Origin: an uncultured Dyadobacter sp.
GTDB lineage: Bacteria; Bacteroidota; Bacteroidia; Cytophagales; Spirosomataceae
Direction: 5' to 3'
Length of the DNA stretch: 64,000 bases
Assembly (NCBI RefSeq): GCF_946482605.1
Contig: NZ_CAMLSE010000014.1
Location: 182,591 to 246,590, forward strand
The notes under the pieces are model-generated. The model searched no databases, was not told where the DNA came from, and was given only the letters and a program-made list of their open reading frames with translations. A program made the position numbers and the translations under genes. Each line of letters starts with the position of its first letter. Within the stretch, counting starts at the first letter, position 1. This document shows, one piece after another, positions 43,519 through 51,856 of this stretch.

Positions 43519-43986
43519 TCAATGCGCCGCGAATGCGCCGGGCTGGTATCCTCCCGCAACGGTCCGGAATGCGATGTTGATGCGGTTATAGGAGTTGATC
43601 GCGATAGCAGCCATGGTGAGGTCTACTATTTCCTCTTCCGAAAATTGTTCGCTGACGGCCGCGAACACTTCGTCGGACACTTCCCTGCCTCTGAGTTCTG
43701 TTACCGCCTCGGCATAAGCCAATGCAGCGCGCTCCCGGTCCGAAAAGAAGGGTGCCTCGCGCCAGGCGCTGAGCAGGAACAGCCGCTGCTCGGTTTCCCC
43801 TTCGACGAGCAGATCTTTCGAATGCATATCCAGGCAGAATGCGCAGCCGTTAACCTGCGATACCCGGAAGTAGATCAGGTTGAGCAGCTTTTTTTCTACC
43901 GGCGATTTCGCCAGATAGCCTCCCAGCCCGTACATAGCTTTCATTGCCTTTTGTCCTTTTTCCATAAAATTGATTCTTGGCTCCAT
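43519..43986 (-). CDS. Carboxymuconolactone decarboxylase / AhpD-like protein
   Basis: The 155-residue protein has the AhpD-type redox motif CAFCLDMH (C48, C51, H55) inside the helical CMD domain, and the family tail INSYNRINIAFRTVAGGYQP. CMD/AhpD proteins are often peroxidase-related disulfide reductases. The frame stays open upstream to 44199 only because the repeat region reads through; the ATG at 43986 starts the domain (MEPRINFME). It runs leftward away from the large receptor gene. Confidence 0.85.
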   Translation of the reverse strand: MEPRINFMEKGQKAMKAMYGLGGYLAKSPVEKKLLNLIYFRVSQVNGCAFCLDMHSKDLLVEGETEQRLFLLSAWREAPFFSDRERAALAYAEAVTELRGREVSDEVFAAVSEQFSEEEIVDLTMAAIAINSYNRINIAFRTVAGGYQPGAFAAH

Positions 43987-44262
43987 GGTTAATTTTGAAT
44001 GAGTGAATGAATGATTGAATGACCGGGTCGCCGGTGCGATGAATGAGCCGCCGTAGAACGGTGAATGACGCATTTCACTGTAATGATGATCGGGTAATGA
44101 GGGATTGGACAGGGATGTGAAAAAAAATGAGATTTTTTTTTCGGAGGCCTTCTCTTCGTTGGATGGCGCTGTTTCTGCAAGTTCACAATTCGATAACAAT
44201 TCAATAACAGCTGGGATAAGTAGATACCCTTCTTTTGCGGCAAATTTAGTTCAACCAACTTC
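43987..44262. other. Intergenic region with repeat copy C and A/T tracts
   Basis: The first 80 bases hold GAATGA-type octamers and one copy of the 28-bp element. Then an A8 tract (44120-44127) and a T9 tract (44133-44141) face each other across TGAGA, a potential AT hairpin. No coding sequence was recognised. It separates the divergent AhpD-like and receptor genes. Confidence 0.6.
44041..44068 (+). repeat. 28-bp interspersed element, copy C
   Basis: GAATGA, GCCGCCGTAGAACGGT, GAATGA. It differs from copy A at four of 28 positions and, like the other copies, is preceded by GAATGA octamers. It is 36 kb from copies A and B. Confidence 0.7.
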
Positions 44263-47200
44263 ATGCTCATGCATAAGAGATTTTTACTCCCTATTGTCCT
44301 CACGCTGCTTTGCTGCCTTGCAAACATTGCCGCGTTACGGGCCCAAACTACACAGGCATCCATTTCCGGCACGGTAATCGATGATCAGAATGCCGGACTG
44401 GTCGGTGCGACCGTTCAGGTCAGGAACGAGTCCACAGGCTTTACTACCGGAACAGTCACCAATGCCAAAGGAGAATATGCTTTCAAAGAACTTCCATTGG
44501 GCGGCCCTTACACCGTTACAGCCACCTATATCGGCTTTGGAGAACAGAAACAAACGGGTTACATCCTCCACCAGGGTGATGCGATCAAGGTCAAAATGCC
44601 CATGAAAGAGGCCGGCCAGACACTGGAAGTGGTGAGCGTTGTGGCTTCGGGTATTAAGAATAAGATCGAGAACCTGGGCGCTTCTACGGCTATTTCTGCA
44701 AGGGACATTACCCGTCTGCCGGTAAATGGACGGAACTTCACTTCGCTGATGGACCTTTCGCCGCTCAGCCGCGGCGGGAATATTTCCGGTCAGCTCGGCT
44801 CTTCCACAGGTTATACCATCGATGGTATGAGTTCCAAAAACCCCACTTCCGCCGGTGCTACGACGAGCCGAAGCGGCGCGCCCTACTCTATTTCCATTGA
44901 AGCGGTGCGTGAATTCCAGGTGGTCACCAACCAGTACGACGTCACCTACGGCCGCAGCGGTGGGGGTACCATCAGTGCGGTTACCAAATCGGGTACGAAC
45001 CAGCTGAGCGGTAGCGCTTTCAATTATACGCGCGCCGACTGGTTGTCGAGCCCTTATGACATTCGCGGCAACAAAATCAATAACAAGTTTGCTACCAACC
45101 AGTTCGGCTTCTCATTGGGCGGACCGATCCTGAAAGATAAGCTCCATTTCTTTGTAGCGTGGGATCACCAGCAGGATAGCCGTCCATTGATCATCGCCGA
45201 CATCCTCAGCCCGGTTGACGAAAACCGTTTCAATGTTACCCGCGCTACGCTGGACAAATTTGTTGAGATCGGCCGCAGTAAATACGGCATGGCGAACACG
45301 CCGCAGTTCGGAACGTTCGACAAAAAACGTGGTTCGGATGCAGCATTTTTGCGTCTCGACTGGCAATTGAACAACAGAAACCTTTTGACGATCCGTAACA
45401 ACTACACCAACGACCGTAACAAACTCGGTCTGGCGGATAACACGACGATCAATGCTTATGAATCTTACGGAAATGACTTCAACCAGGACAACAGCTTGCT
45501 GGCATCGCTCCGGTCGACCATCACTTCGAAAGTGACCAACGAGCTGAAAGTGCAGCATTTGTTCATCAAACAAAAAAGTGCTCCCGGCGACCAGCTTCCG
45601 GAAGCAAACATCCCGAGAGCGATCGTGGAGAACGTCAACTCCGTATTGAGCGATGGCAATTCCCGCTCAACCAACATCCAGATGGGCGGCCACCGTTTTG
45701 CGCAGGAGCGTTTTACCAACAATGTGGTTCAATTGGTTGATAACCTGTATTACAATACCGATAAGGTGGAATACACATTCGGTGCCGACCTGATGATGAC
45801 CCGATCGCATTCGACCTATGGCTCGGAAGTAAACGGTCGTTTCCACTACAATGTGGATGCTGCTGCCGGCAAAACGGCCCTGGACCAGTTCAACGACCTG
45901 AAACCTTACCGCTACTACCGCGAAGTGCCTTTGATGGACGACTGGTCGGTGAAAGGGACGATCTGGAATGCGGGCGTCTACGGACAGTTGAAAACCACCC
46001 TGGCAACCGGCCTGGATGTGACCGCAGGTCTGCGTCTCGACTACGCACACTATCCAAGCTCGCCATTGAACCAGACTTTGTATGATGCCTTGAAGATCCG
46101 CACCGATAATAAGATCAAGTCGTTTGTAGTGCAGCCGCGTGTACAATTCACCTGGGATGTCAATGATAAGCATACCGACATTTTTCGATTGGGTGGTGGC
46201 GTGTTCGCGTCGGACATCAACAACTACGTGGTGATCAACAACCTTACATTTGACGGAAAACACCTGGCGACTGTCGATGTACGGAGTCCAAACATCCCTA
46301 CGCCGGATTTTGCTGCCTACCGCGCCAACTACAACAGCATTCCGACTTTGTCGCAATTCCAGCTGCCGACAATCAATACCAATGCCAAAGACGCACGCGT
46401 GCCGATCATTTACAAGGCTAACATTTCCTATGCGAAGTACCTGACCGACAAACTGAAAGTAGGTATCGCAGGTTACATGAGCCTGGGACGCAATAACTAC
46501 ATGTACGTGGACAGAAACATGGTGGACGAGCCATTCTTCCGTCTGGCCAACGAAGGAAACCGCGGTGTGTTCGTACCGGGCGGCAACGATATGCCGACCA
46601 ATGGTGCCGGTGACTGGCTGAAAGGACGTAAGAGCAATCAATTCGGCCGCGTATTGGAACTGAACAGCGAAGGGAAGGTCAATGCATTCTCTTTTGTAGC
46701 TGACGTTAAGTACCAGTACTTCCGCGATGGCGAAATCACATTGAGCTATACTTATAATGATGTGAAAGACAATACCTCTTTCAATGGTAACGTGGCCAAC
46801 AGCGCGACGCTTTCACTGCCGGTAAGGGACGATCCACGTAACCTGAGCCTGATGTCGTACTCCGACAACCAGTTCCGTCACAAAATCGTGTTCTATGGCT
46901 CTCTGCCAAGCTTCTGGGGCGTTAATGTCGGCGTTCGTTACTCCGGTATCGGTGGTACGCGTTACACCCTGCTCTCGGGAGGTAACACCAACGGCGACTT
47001 CGTAGGTACCAACGACCTCGCGTTCGTGTTCGACAAAAACGACCCGACTGTACCTGAAAACGTAAGAAAAGGTCTCCAATCGATCCTCGACAACCCGGAC
47101 GCAAGCCAGAGTATCAAGGACTATATCACCAAGAACTCAGGCAAAATCGCTGAAAGAAACGGTGGTATCAACGGCTTCTACGGTGTATTCGATGTCCGCG

Positions 47201-47478
47201 CGTCCAAACGTATAAAGATAGCCGGTACGCACGCCATCGAGGTTTCTGCTGATGTCTTCAACTTCGCCAATTTCCTGAACAAAGATTGGGGCCGCAACAA
47301 GTCGTTGGGTACACAGGCACTGTACGCATTGGGTGTCCCTGCCGCGAACGGCAACCAAGCCATACCTGCATTCGACAGGGCAAAAAACCAGTATGTGTAC
47401 CGCGTAAACACCGCCGGTGTGGTAACGCCTTCCGGCAACCCTTACCAGGTCCAGATCGGCTTGCGGTATAGCTTTTAA
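44263..47478 (+). CDS. Oar-like TonB-dependent receptor
   Basis: The 1071-residue outer-membrane protein has a signal peptide (RFLLPIVLTLLCCLANIAAL), a carboxypeptidase-like domain (ASISGTVIDDQNAGLVGATV), a plug-like region (LPVNGRNFTSLMDLSPLSRG, then EFQVVTNQYDVTYGRSGGG) and a very large barrel ending in VQIGLRYSF. The GRNFTSL and FQVVTNQYDVxYGRSGGG phrases are typical of Oar-type proteins, which in some bacteria take part in protein or peptide uptake or secretion. A second ATG at 44269 is possible. A strong terminator follows. Confidence 0.9.
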   Translation: MLMHKRFLLPIVLTLLCCLANIAALRAQTTQASISGTVIDDQNAGLVGATVQVRNESTGFTTGTVTNAKGEYAFKELPLGGPYTVTATYIGFGEQKQTGYILHQGDAIKVKMPMKEAGQTLEVVSVVASGIKNKIENLGASTAISARDITRLPVNGRNFTSLMDLSPLSRGGNISGQLGSSTGYTIDGMSSKNPTSAGATTSRSGAPYSISIEAVREFQVVTNQYDVTYGRSGGGTISAVTKSGTNQLSGSAFNYTRADWLSSPYDIRGNKINNKFATNQFGFSLGGPILKDKLHFFVAWDHQQDSRPLIIADILSPVDENRFNVTRATLDKFVEIGRSKYGMANTPQFGTFDKKRGSDAAFLRLDWQLNNRNLLTIRNNYTNDRNKLGLADNTTINAYESYGNDFNQDNSLLASLRSTITSKVTNELKVQHLFIKQKSAPGDQLPEANIPRAIVENVNSVLSDGNSRSTNIQMGGHRFAQERFTNNVVQLVDNLYYNTDKVEYTFGADLMMTRSHSTYGSEVNGRFHYNVDAAAGKTALDQFNDLKPYRYYREVPLMDDWSVKGTIWNAGVYGQLKTTLATGLDVTAGLRLDYAHYPSSPLNQTLYDALKIRTDNKIKSFVVQPRVQFTWDVNDKHTDIFRLGGGVFASDINNYVVINNLTFDGKHLATVDVRSPNIPTPDFAAYRANYNSIPTLSQFQLPTINTNAKDARVPIIYKANISYAKYLTDKLKVGIAGYMSLGRNNYMYVDRNMVDEPFFRLANEGNRGVFVPGGNDMPTNGAGDWLKGRKSNQFGRVLELNSEGKVNAFSFVADVKYQYFRDGEITLSYTYNDVKDNTSFNGNVANSATLSLPVRDDPRNLSLMSYSDNQFRHKIVFYGSLPSFWGVNVGVRYSGIGGTRYTLLSGGNTNGDFVGTNDLAFVFDKNDPTVPENVRKGLQSILDNPDASQSIKDYITKNSGKIAERNGGINGFYGVFDVRASKRIKIAGTHAIEVSADVFNFANFLNKDWGRNKSLGTQALYALGVPAANGNQAIPAFDRAKNQYVYRVNTAGVVTPSGNPYQVQIGLRYSF

Positions 47479-47502
47479 GGTTTAATTTAATAAGGATTTC
47501 TG

Positions 47503-47537
47503 AAAATCCCGGCCGCATCAGCAGCCGGGATTTTTTT
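47503..47537 (+). terminator. Rho-independent terminator after the Oar-like gene
   Basis: AAAATCCCGGC (47503-47513) and GCCGGGATTTT (47524-47534) make a perfect 11-bp stem with a 10-base loop and a T-run to 47537. Confidence 0.9.
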
Positions 47538-47547
47538 GTGCTACCCT

Positions 47548-47580
47548 TTGATCATTTCTCAGTTGCCGTTTATTCATTGC
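47548..47580 (+). repeat. 33-bp upstream repeat, copy 1
   Basis: A 33-base block beginning TTGATCATTTCTCAGTTGCC lies about 95 bases before the first small lipoprotein gene. It is 29/33 identical to the block at 48105-48137 before the second, marking the left side of a tandem duplication. Confidence 0.7.
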
Positions 47581-47674
47581 TGCTCGCCAGCAAGCTTTTT
47601 TGATTTTGATTTATGACATATTTGTCTCCTTGAAGCTAAGTAGCTCTGCATTCACTTATGTAAATCCAATCAAT

Positions 47675-48064
47675 ATGGTTATGAGAAAAATCTTTGAAAA
47701 ACTGCTGCTGGTAATGAGTATCGCGGCATTAGCGATCGCCTGTCAGTTTGAACGCACCACGCATATTTACGGAAAGGTTGTCGATCAGGACCAACAGCCT
47801 GTGGATAGTGTTTTGATTGTCGTTTCCGGCTCCAATTTATCTCCTAACACCCTCGATTTGGCTTCAACATACACTGATGCAAACGGTGATTACGAGGTTC
47901 TGCTGGAAGTGCCAAAAAAGTACCTGACTCTTAGCCTTTCTATTCCCTACGATGGACTCCATAACCCTAAGTACAGCAATTACACGCTCAAAAGTCAAAC
48001 AAAGGGCTCAAATCCATTGATCGGCAAGAAAACACAATGGGATTTCCAGTTAGAAGTTAAATGA
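47675..48064 (+). CDS. Small lipoprotein with carboxypeptidase-like beta-sandwich, paralogue 1
   Basis: The 129-residue protein has a lipoprotein signal (LLVMSIAALAIAC, with an AIAC lipobox-like end) and one carboxypeptidase regulatory-like domain (YGKVVDQDQQPVDSVLIVVS, STYTDANGDYEVLLEVPKKY). It ends in IGKKTQWDFQLEVK, a tail shared with the next gene. It is likely anchored in the outer membrane or periplasm. The ATG at 47675 or at 47681 can start it. Function is not known; it is the first gene of a three-gene group with a paralogue and a secreted hydrolase-like protein. Confidence 0.65.
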   Translation: MVMRKIFEKLLLVMSIAALAIACQFERTTHIYGKVVDQDQQPVDSVLIVVSGSNLSPNTLDLASTYTDANGDYEVLLEVPKKYLTLSLSIPYDGLHNPKYSNYTLKSQTKGSNPLIGKKTQWDFQLEVK

Positions 48065-48104
48065 CCACTATGTTTTATTGCTCCTCTTTATTACAGTTTC
48101 CCTA

Positions 48105-48137
48105 TTGATCATTTCTCGGTTGCCGTTCGGTCATTGC
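48105..48137 (+). repeat. 33-bp upstream repeat, copy 2
   Basis: A copy of the block at 47548-47580 with four differences, located about 70 bases before the second small lipoprotein gene. Confidence 0.7.
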
Positions 48138-48205
48138 ATTGTGCCGGGAAGAAAATATATTTTTTGTTTTGAGGAATATTCATCACCAAAACACGACAAT
48201 CAAAT

Positions 48206-48616
48206 ATGGAAACACTTTTCCGAACTCAATCTGGAATTTTCAAAAAATGGCTCCTTCTGGCGATGATAGCACTGACGATGCTCGCTTGCGGACATTTAGG
48301 TGATCGAACGACGGTCGTTTATGGAAAGGTATTTGACGAAAATCAGGTGCCAGTGGATAGCATTATGGTTCTGCTGAGCGGTTCAAAACTGACCGGCTCG
48401 ATTGAACTCAAATCAACTTACACCGATGAAAATGGTAACTATGAGATTGCTCTGGAAGTCCCAAGAAAGTTTGGTCAGATTAATGTCATAATCCCGTATG
48501 GCGACCACAATCCAAAGTTGGGAAAAATATTCCGTCAAGCTACGGATATACAGGGCCAGCGACCTCCTATGATCGGCAAGAAAACACAATGGGATTTTAA
48601 GTTATTAGCTAAATAA
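48206..48616 (+). CDS. Small lipoprotein with carboxypeptidase-like beta-sandwich, paralogue 2
   Basis: The 136-residue protein resembles the gene at 47675 along its whole length: lipobox MLAC after a hydrophobic segment, VYGKVFDENQVPVDSIMVLL, STYTDENGNYEIALEVPRKF and the tail IGKKTQWDFKLLAK. The two arose by tandem duplication, with the loop before the tail the most changed part. It ends 25 bases before the large secreted protein and may share its transcript. Function unknown. Confidence 0.65.
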   Translation: METLFRTQSGIFKKWLLLAMIALTMLACGHLGDRTTVVYGKVFDENQVPVDSIMVLLSGSKLTGSIELKSTYTDENGNYEIALEVPRKFGQINVIIPYGDHNPKLGKIFRQATDIQGQRPPMIGKKTQWDFKLLAK

Positions 48617-48641
48617 TTTTTCACTTCAAAAACATACACCA

Positions 48642-51600
48642 ATGACAGATTTCAAAAAATGTGACACAGGAAAGCTATGCCTTTTCCTGGTGTCCCTCCT
48701 GTTGTCTTTTCAAATGACTTTTGCACAGGATTATCAAACGTTACGACAAAATGCTCTGGACAAACTGGACCTCTCGGGCCTGGGCAATAAGCTGTTTATG
48801 AATGCGGCCGTCACCACGCGCCATGAAATTGATTATTTAAAGCAAATCACCTCTGGCAAGCTTTCCAAACCGGAACCGGTATCGGCAGAAGAATGGCACA
48901 ACCTCTACGAACGCATGTACGACGCCGACCTCCGCACAAAAAATGCGCACATACCATCCCTGAAAGATTTGGTGGAGACCAACCCTTCGAAACTGACCCG
49001 GAACGACACCATTCCGCTCGGCATTATCGATATGGAAGCCGTGTTTCTGACTGAAAAACAGCTCCGATCCAACGAGGATGCAAAAAGAGCAGGAAAACCG
49101 GTCGACTTTGCAGATTATACGCCGTTCAGGATCATGTATGCGGCCGCTTTACGACAGGACGTTTATCAGTCCGAGGTTTGGTTCAAAATCAGTCCCAAAT
49201 TGCTCATTGCCAATCACACGCAACAGCTCGTCGGAATGGCGATCAACTTTGGCGACGGCAAGGGTTTTACCAGTTACTCATTTCAGGAACAACTGATAAA
49301 GCATCGGTTCGAAACCGAAGGCAACCATCCGGTCAAAATAAGGTTCATTACGAAAAACCGTCATTACGATTTCGAGACGTATGTTGATGTGAGGCAACTG
49401 GAACGTATCCCACCGGCGATGGAATTCCACGTATCCGCGCCAGCTGCCGTCAGCGACGCTTCCCTGCATCATGCACGTACGCAGGTCGTTGGCGCAACCA
49501 TTCGCATTGTAACGGGCTGCGATGCAATACTGGATAAAGCCGTGATCATCGGGGAAGGCTTTGATTTCGTCAACGATGTGAACCTGGATAAGCTGGAAGC
49601 AAAGTTTCGCTTCCCATTGAATCAATGGCTGAGTGAAGGTTTTGACCTTGTCTTTATCGATTACGACGACGGAAGGGCTGCCATTGAAAACAATGCGCAG
49701 GTTATGAAAGCGGTTATAGAACAAATCAATACGATCAAGCAAGGCAACGTCGACAACATCGTTTTGGGCGTTTGCATGAGCGGACTCGTCGCAAGATACG
49801 CATTGAGAAAAATGGAGGTGGATGGTATCAACCACCATGTGAGGCTCATGATTTGCTATGATACCCCCAACCAGGGTGCTAATGTTCCCGTTGGGATGAC
49901 GCAATTGCTTTGGGAATCAAGTCCCACATTGATGACACAGGTAATTCTGAAATTTCTTGCAAAAACCTGGCGCGACTATTACTACTCGATGACCACACCG
50001 GCCGCAACACAAATGATGCTTCACTGGGGCGGTCAGCTTACTGGCGGCGTAGGGTCGAAGTCTCCTGCATTTGATGCTTTCCAGGCCAGTCTGACTAGCC
50101 TTGGCAATGGCGGATACCCTCAGAATTGTCGTAACATCGCTATTACTCATGGCAGCATGAATGCACAAGATCGTGATCTGTTTGAAAAGTACAATTATGG
50201 AGATCGGATATTGCGAAGCTGGACACCTTTTGGCTTGCAAAACAGTAATATCGACGTCCATACCAATGCGCTTAACCAAAACACTAACGTGCTTCGATTT
50301 GCAACGTGGGGGATATTTTCAAAAAAGCTGGGAGTTTATCTCAATTACAACTCTCCATTTAACGACGACTTTCTGCCTGGCGGCAAAACCACCAAACCGG
50401 TTCCAAATAAGTTGTTTTCTAAAACAAAAGATTTCACATTTTGCTTCATACCAACATTCAGCGCAATAGACTATAAAGGCCCGCTGGCCACACAAGCACA
50501 ACGTGAGTTTTTAGATCTAAATGCGGTCAATACTGTAACTGGCCCCGGAAGGCAAACGCCGTTCGATAACATCTATGGTACTAATGAAGATACCGATCAC
50601 ATCCGAGCCGGAGTAATAGAGTGGACAACCATCGGCCAATCCGAAAACCTTCTCGCGGGAGGCACCACCTGCCCGGCATTACCCCTTCCGCCACAACCCA
50701 TCATCTCCGTCTACAACGTCTGCTACCCTTTCAACCAAAGCCGGGTTACGGAGGGCAATACGGCCAATATCTCGGTGTCCCTCGCAACGCCGTCGGGCGG
50801 GCAGTACATTCATAACTGGCTGATACTGCCTACGCAACAGGCCTTCACGACGACCGGCGATCAGATCACATTTCAGGCTGAGCAGCCAGGGCAATACCAG
50901 GTCATCTGCACCCGGACCTATCCCAACCGCAGGGATCTGGAATCGAAACATGAAGTGACCTTTTCGGTGACCAATTGCGGCGATCCGCTCGATCTGCCGC
51001 AAAACCCGCAGATTCCTCCGCAAATCGATCCGGATATCAGCATTTTTGACGTTTGGGATGATGACTTCCTGCTTACCACACCCCAGCCCGATTCGGTTGC
51101 GGTGTTTGCACATTATGCTGGTACATTACCGGCTATCCTCTACGCATCCAAAGCCGACGAGACTTTTGTGCCCGCGAGCGAGCTCGAAGCGGCGGGCATG
51201 TTTCCGGAATTTGCTCAGTTATTTGCAGAACAGGATCCGCGTGACCCAATGCCCGTAGTGCTGACCGCATTTACCGCCTCCCGGGAGCAAAATAGAACAA
51301 TTTTGACCTGGACCACAACCAGTGAAATCAACAGCGACCACTTCGAAATCGAATGGAGCCATGATGCGAAAACCTGGCAGAAAATCGGAGAAGTAGCGTG
51401 TGAAAATACCGCGTCGGCTGCAACGCATTACACATTCATGGATCCTGAAAACCGATATGGAACTGCGTACTACCGGTTAAAAATGCTGGACAATGACAGA
51501 TCTTTTGCTTACAGCCGCATTTGCCATACTCAACCTGATGATACAGGTGTGGTCGCTTTTCCGAACCCTTTCGAGTCCGATTTGCCGTTTTCGTTGCTTA

Positions 51601-51779
51601 CCGGCGGCAAGGAACCTGGCAAAATCACTTTCTTTAATCTCTCCGGCCAAAACGTACTGGAATCGGCGGGTGTACCCGGGTGGGAGCAATTGCGAAGGCT
51701 TCTTCCAGGCCGTTATCTGGTCAGGGTGCTGTTTGCCGATGGTTCAACGGCAAGCCAGCTGGTGATCAAGCACAATTGA
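48642..51779 (+). CDS. Secreted alpha/beta-hydrolase-like protein with T9SS sorting domain
   Basis: The 1045-residue protein has a signal peptide (CLFLVSLLLSFQMTFAQ) and a PGAP1/lipase-like alpha/beta-hydrolase domain (about 280-560) with IDYDDGRAAIENNAQVM, VLGVCMSGLVARYALRKM and ICYDTPNQGANVPVG. The nucleophile elbow usually reads GHSMGG; here it is GVCMSG, with Cys (C378) in place of Ser. A PKD/Ig-like domain (about 685-770), a fibronectin-like domain typical of T9SS cargo (FTASREQNRTILTWTTTSEI) and a C-terminal type A sorting domain (FPNPFES to LVIKHN) follow. It is probably exported to the surface. Catalysis with Cys is uncertain. Confidence 0.8.
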   Translation: MTDFKKCDTGKLCLFLVSLLLSFQMTFAQDYQTLRQNALDKLDLSGLGNKLFMNAAVTTRHEIDYLKQITSGKLSKPEPVSAEEWHNLYERMYDADLRTKNAHIPSLKDLVETNPSKLTRNDTIPLGIIDMEAVFLTEKQLRSNEDAKRAGKPVDFADYTPFRIMYAAALRQDVYQSEVWFKISPKLLIANHTQQLVGMAINFGDGKGFTSYSFQEQLIKHRFETEGNHPVKIRFITKNRHYDFETYVDVRQLERIPPAMEFHVSAPAAVSDASLHHARTQVVGATIRIVTGCDAILDKAVIIGEGFDFVNDVNLDKLEAKFRFPLNQWLSEGFDLVFIDYDDGRAAIENNAQVMKAVIEQINTIKQGNVDNIVLGVCMSGLVARYALRKMEVDGINHHVRLMICYDTPNQGANVPVGMTQLLWESSPTLMTQVILKFLAKTWRDYYYSMTTPAATQMMLHWGGQLTGGVGSKSPAFDAFQASLTSLGNGGYPQNCRNIAITHGSMNAQDRDLFEKYNYGDRILRSWTPFGLQNSNIDVHTNALNQNTNVLRFATWGIFSKKLGVYLNYNSPFNDDFLPGGKTTKPVPNKLFSKTKDFTFCFIPTFSAIDYKGPLATQAQREFLDLNAVNTVTGPGRQTPFDNIYGTNEDTDHIRAGVIEWTTIGQSENLLAGGTTCPALPLPPQPIISVYNVCYPFNQSRVTEGNTANISVSLATPSGGQYIHNWLILPTQQAFTTTGDQITFQAEQPGQYQVICTRTYPNRRDLESKHEVTFSVTNCGDPLDLPQNPQIPPQIDPDISIFDVWDDDFLLTTPQPDSVAVFAHYAGTLPAILYASKADETFVPASELEAAGMFPEFAQLFAEQDPRDPMPVVLTAFTASREQNRTILTWTTTSEINSDHFEIEWSHDAKTWQKIGEVACENTASAATHYTFMDPENRYGTAYYRLKMLDNDRSFAYSRICHTQPDDTGVVAFPNPFESDLPFSLLTGGKEPGKITFFNLSGQNVLESAGVPGWEQLRRLLPGRYLVRVLFADGSTASQLVIKHN

Positions 51780-51798
51780 AAACGGAAAGAATTGCGTC

Positions 51799-51836
51799 CG
51801 GAAGGCACCGGGCAAGGCGTTGCCGGCAACCTTCCG
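51799..51836. terminator. Bidirectional hairpin between convergent genes
   Basis: CGGAAGG (51799-51805) pairs with CCTTCCG (51830-51836), and inside it CCGG-CAA pairs with TTG-CCGG around a GGCG loop. It lies between the stops of the secreted protein and the leftward receptor. There is no T-tract, so it may act as a bidirectional or Rho-aided terminator or protect 3' ends. Confidence 0.5.
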
Positions 51837-51856
51837 AATGTCGCATTTATAACGCA

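Noticed and set aside
43987..44199. Longer N-terminus for the AhpD-like protein
   Set aside because: The extension is translation of the octamer repeat region (SFNHSFTHSKL-like) and has no relation to the protein family; the ATG at 43986 fits the domain start.
45667..46641. 324-codon open frame on the minus strand inside the Oar-like receptor gene
   Set aside because: It is a codon-usage shadow of the real plus-strand gene, without any recognisable domain. The same applies to other long antisense frames inside hemN, ccoNO, the receptors and the RHS gene.
47627..47700. Small upstream extension of the first lipoprotein from 47600
   Set aside because: The extra 25 residues precede the charged start and signal segment of a lipoprotein; the paralogue shows the protein starts at the internal Met.
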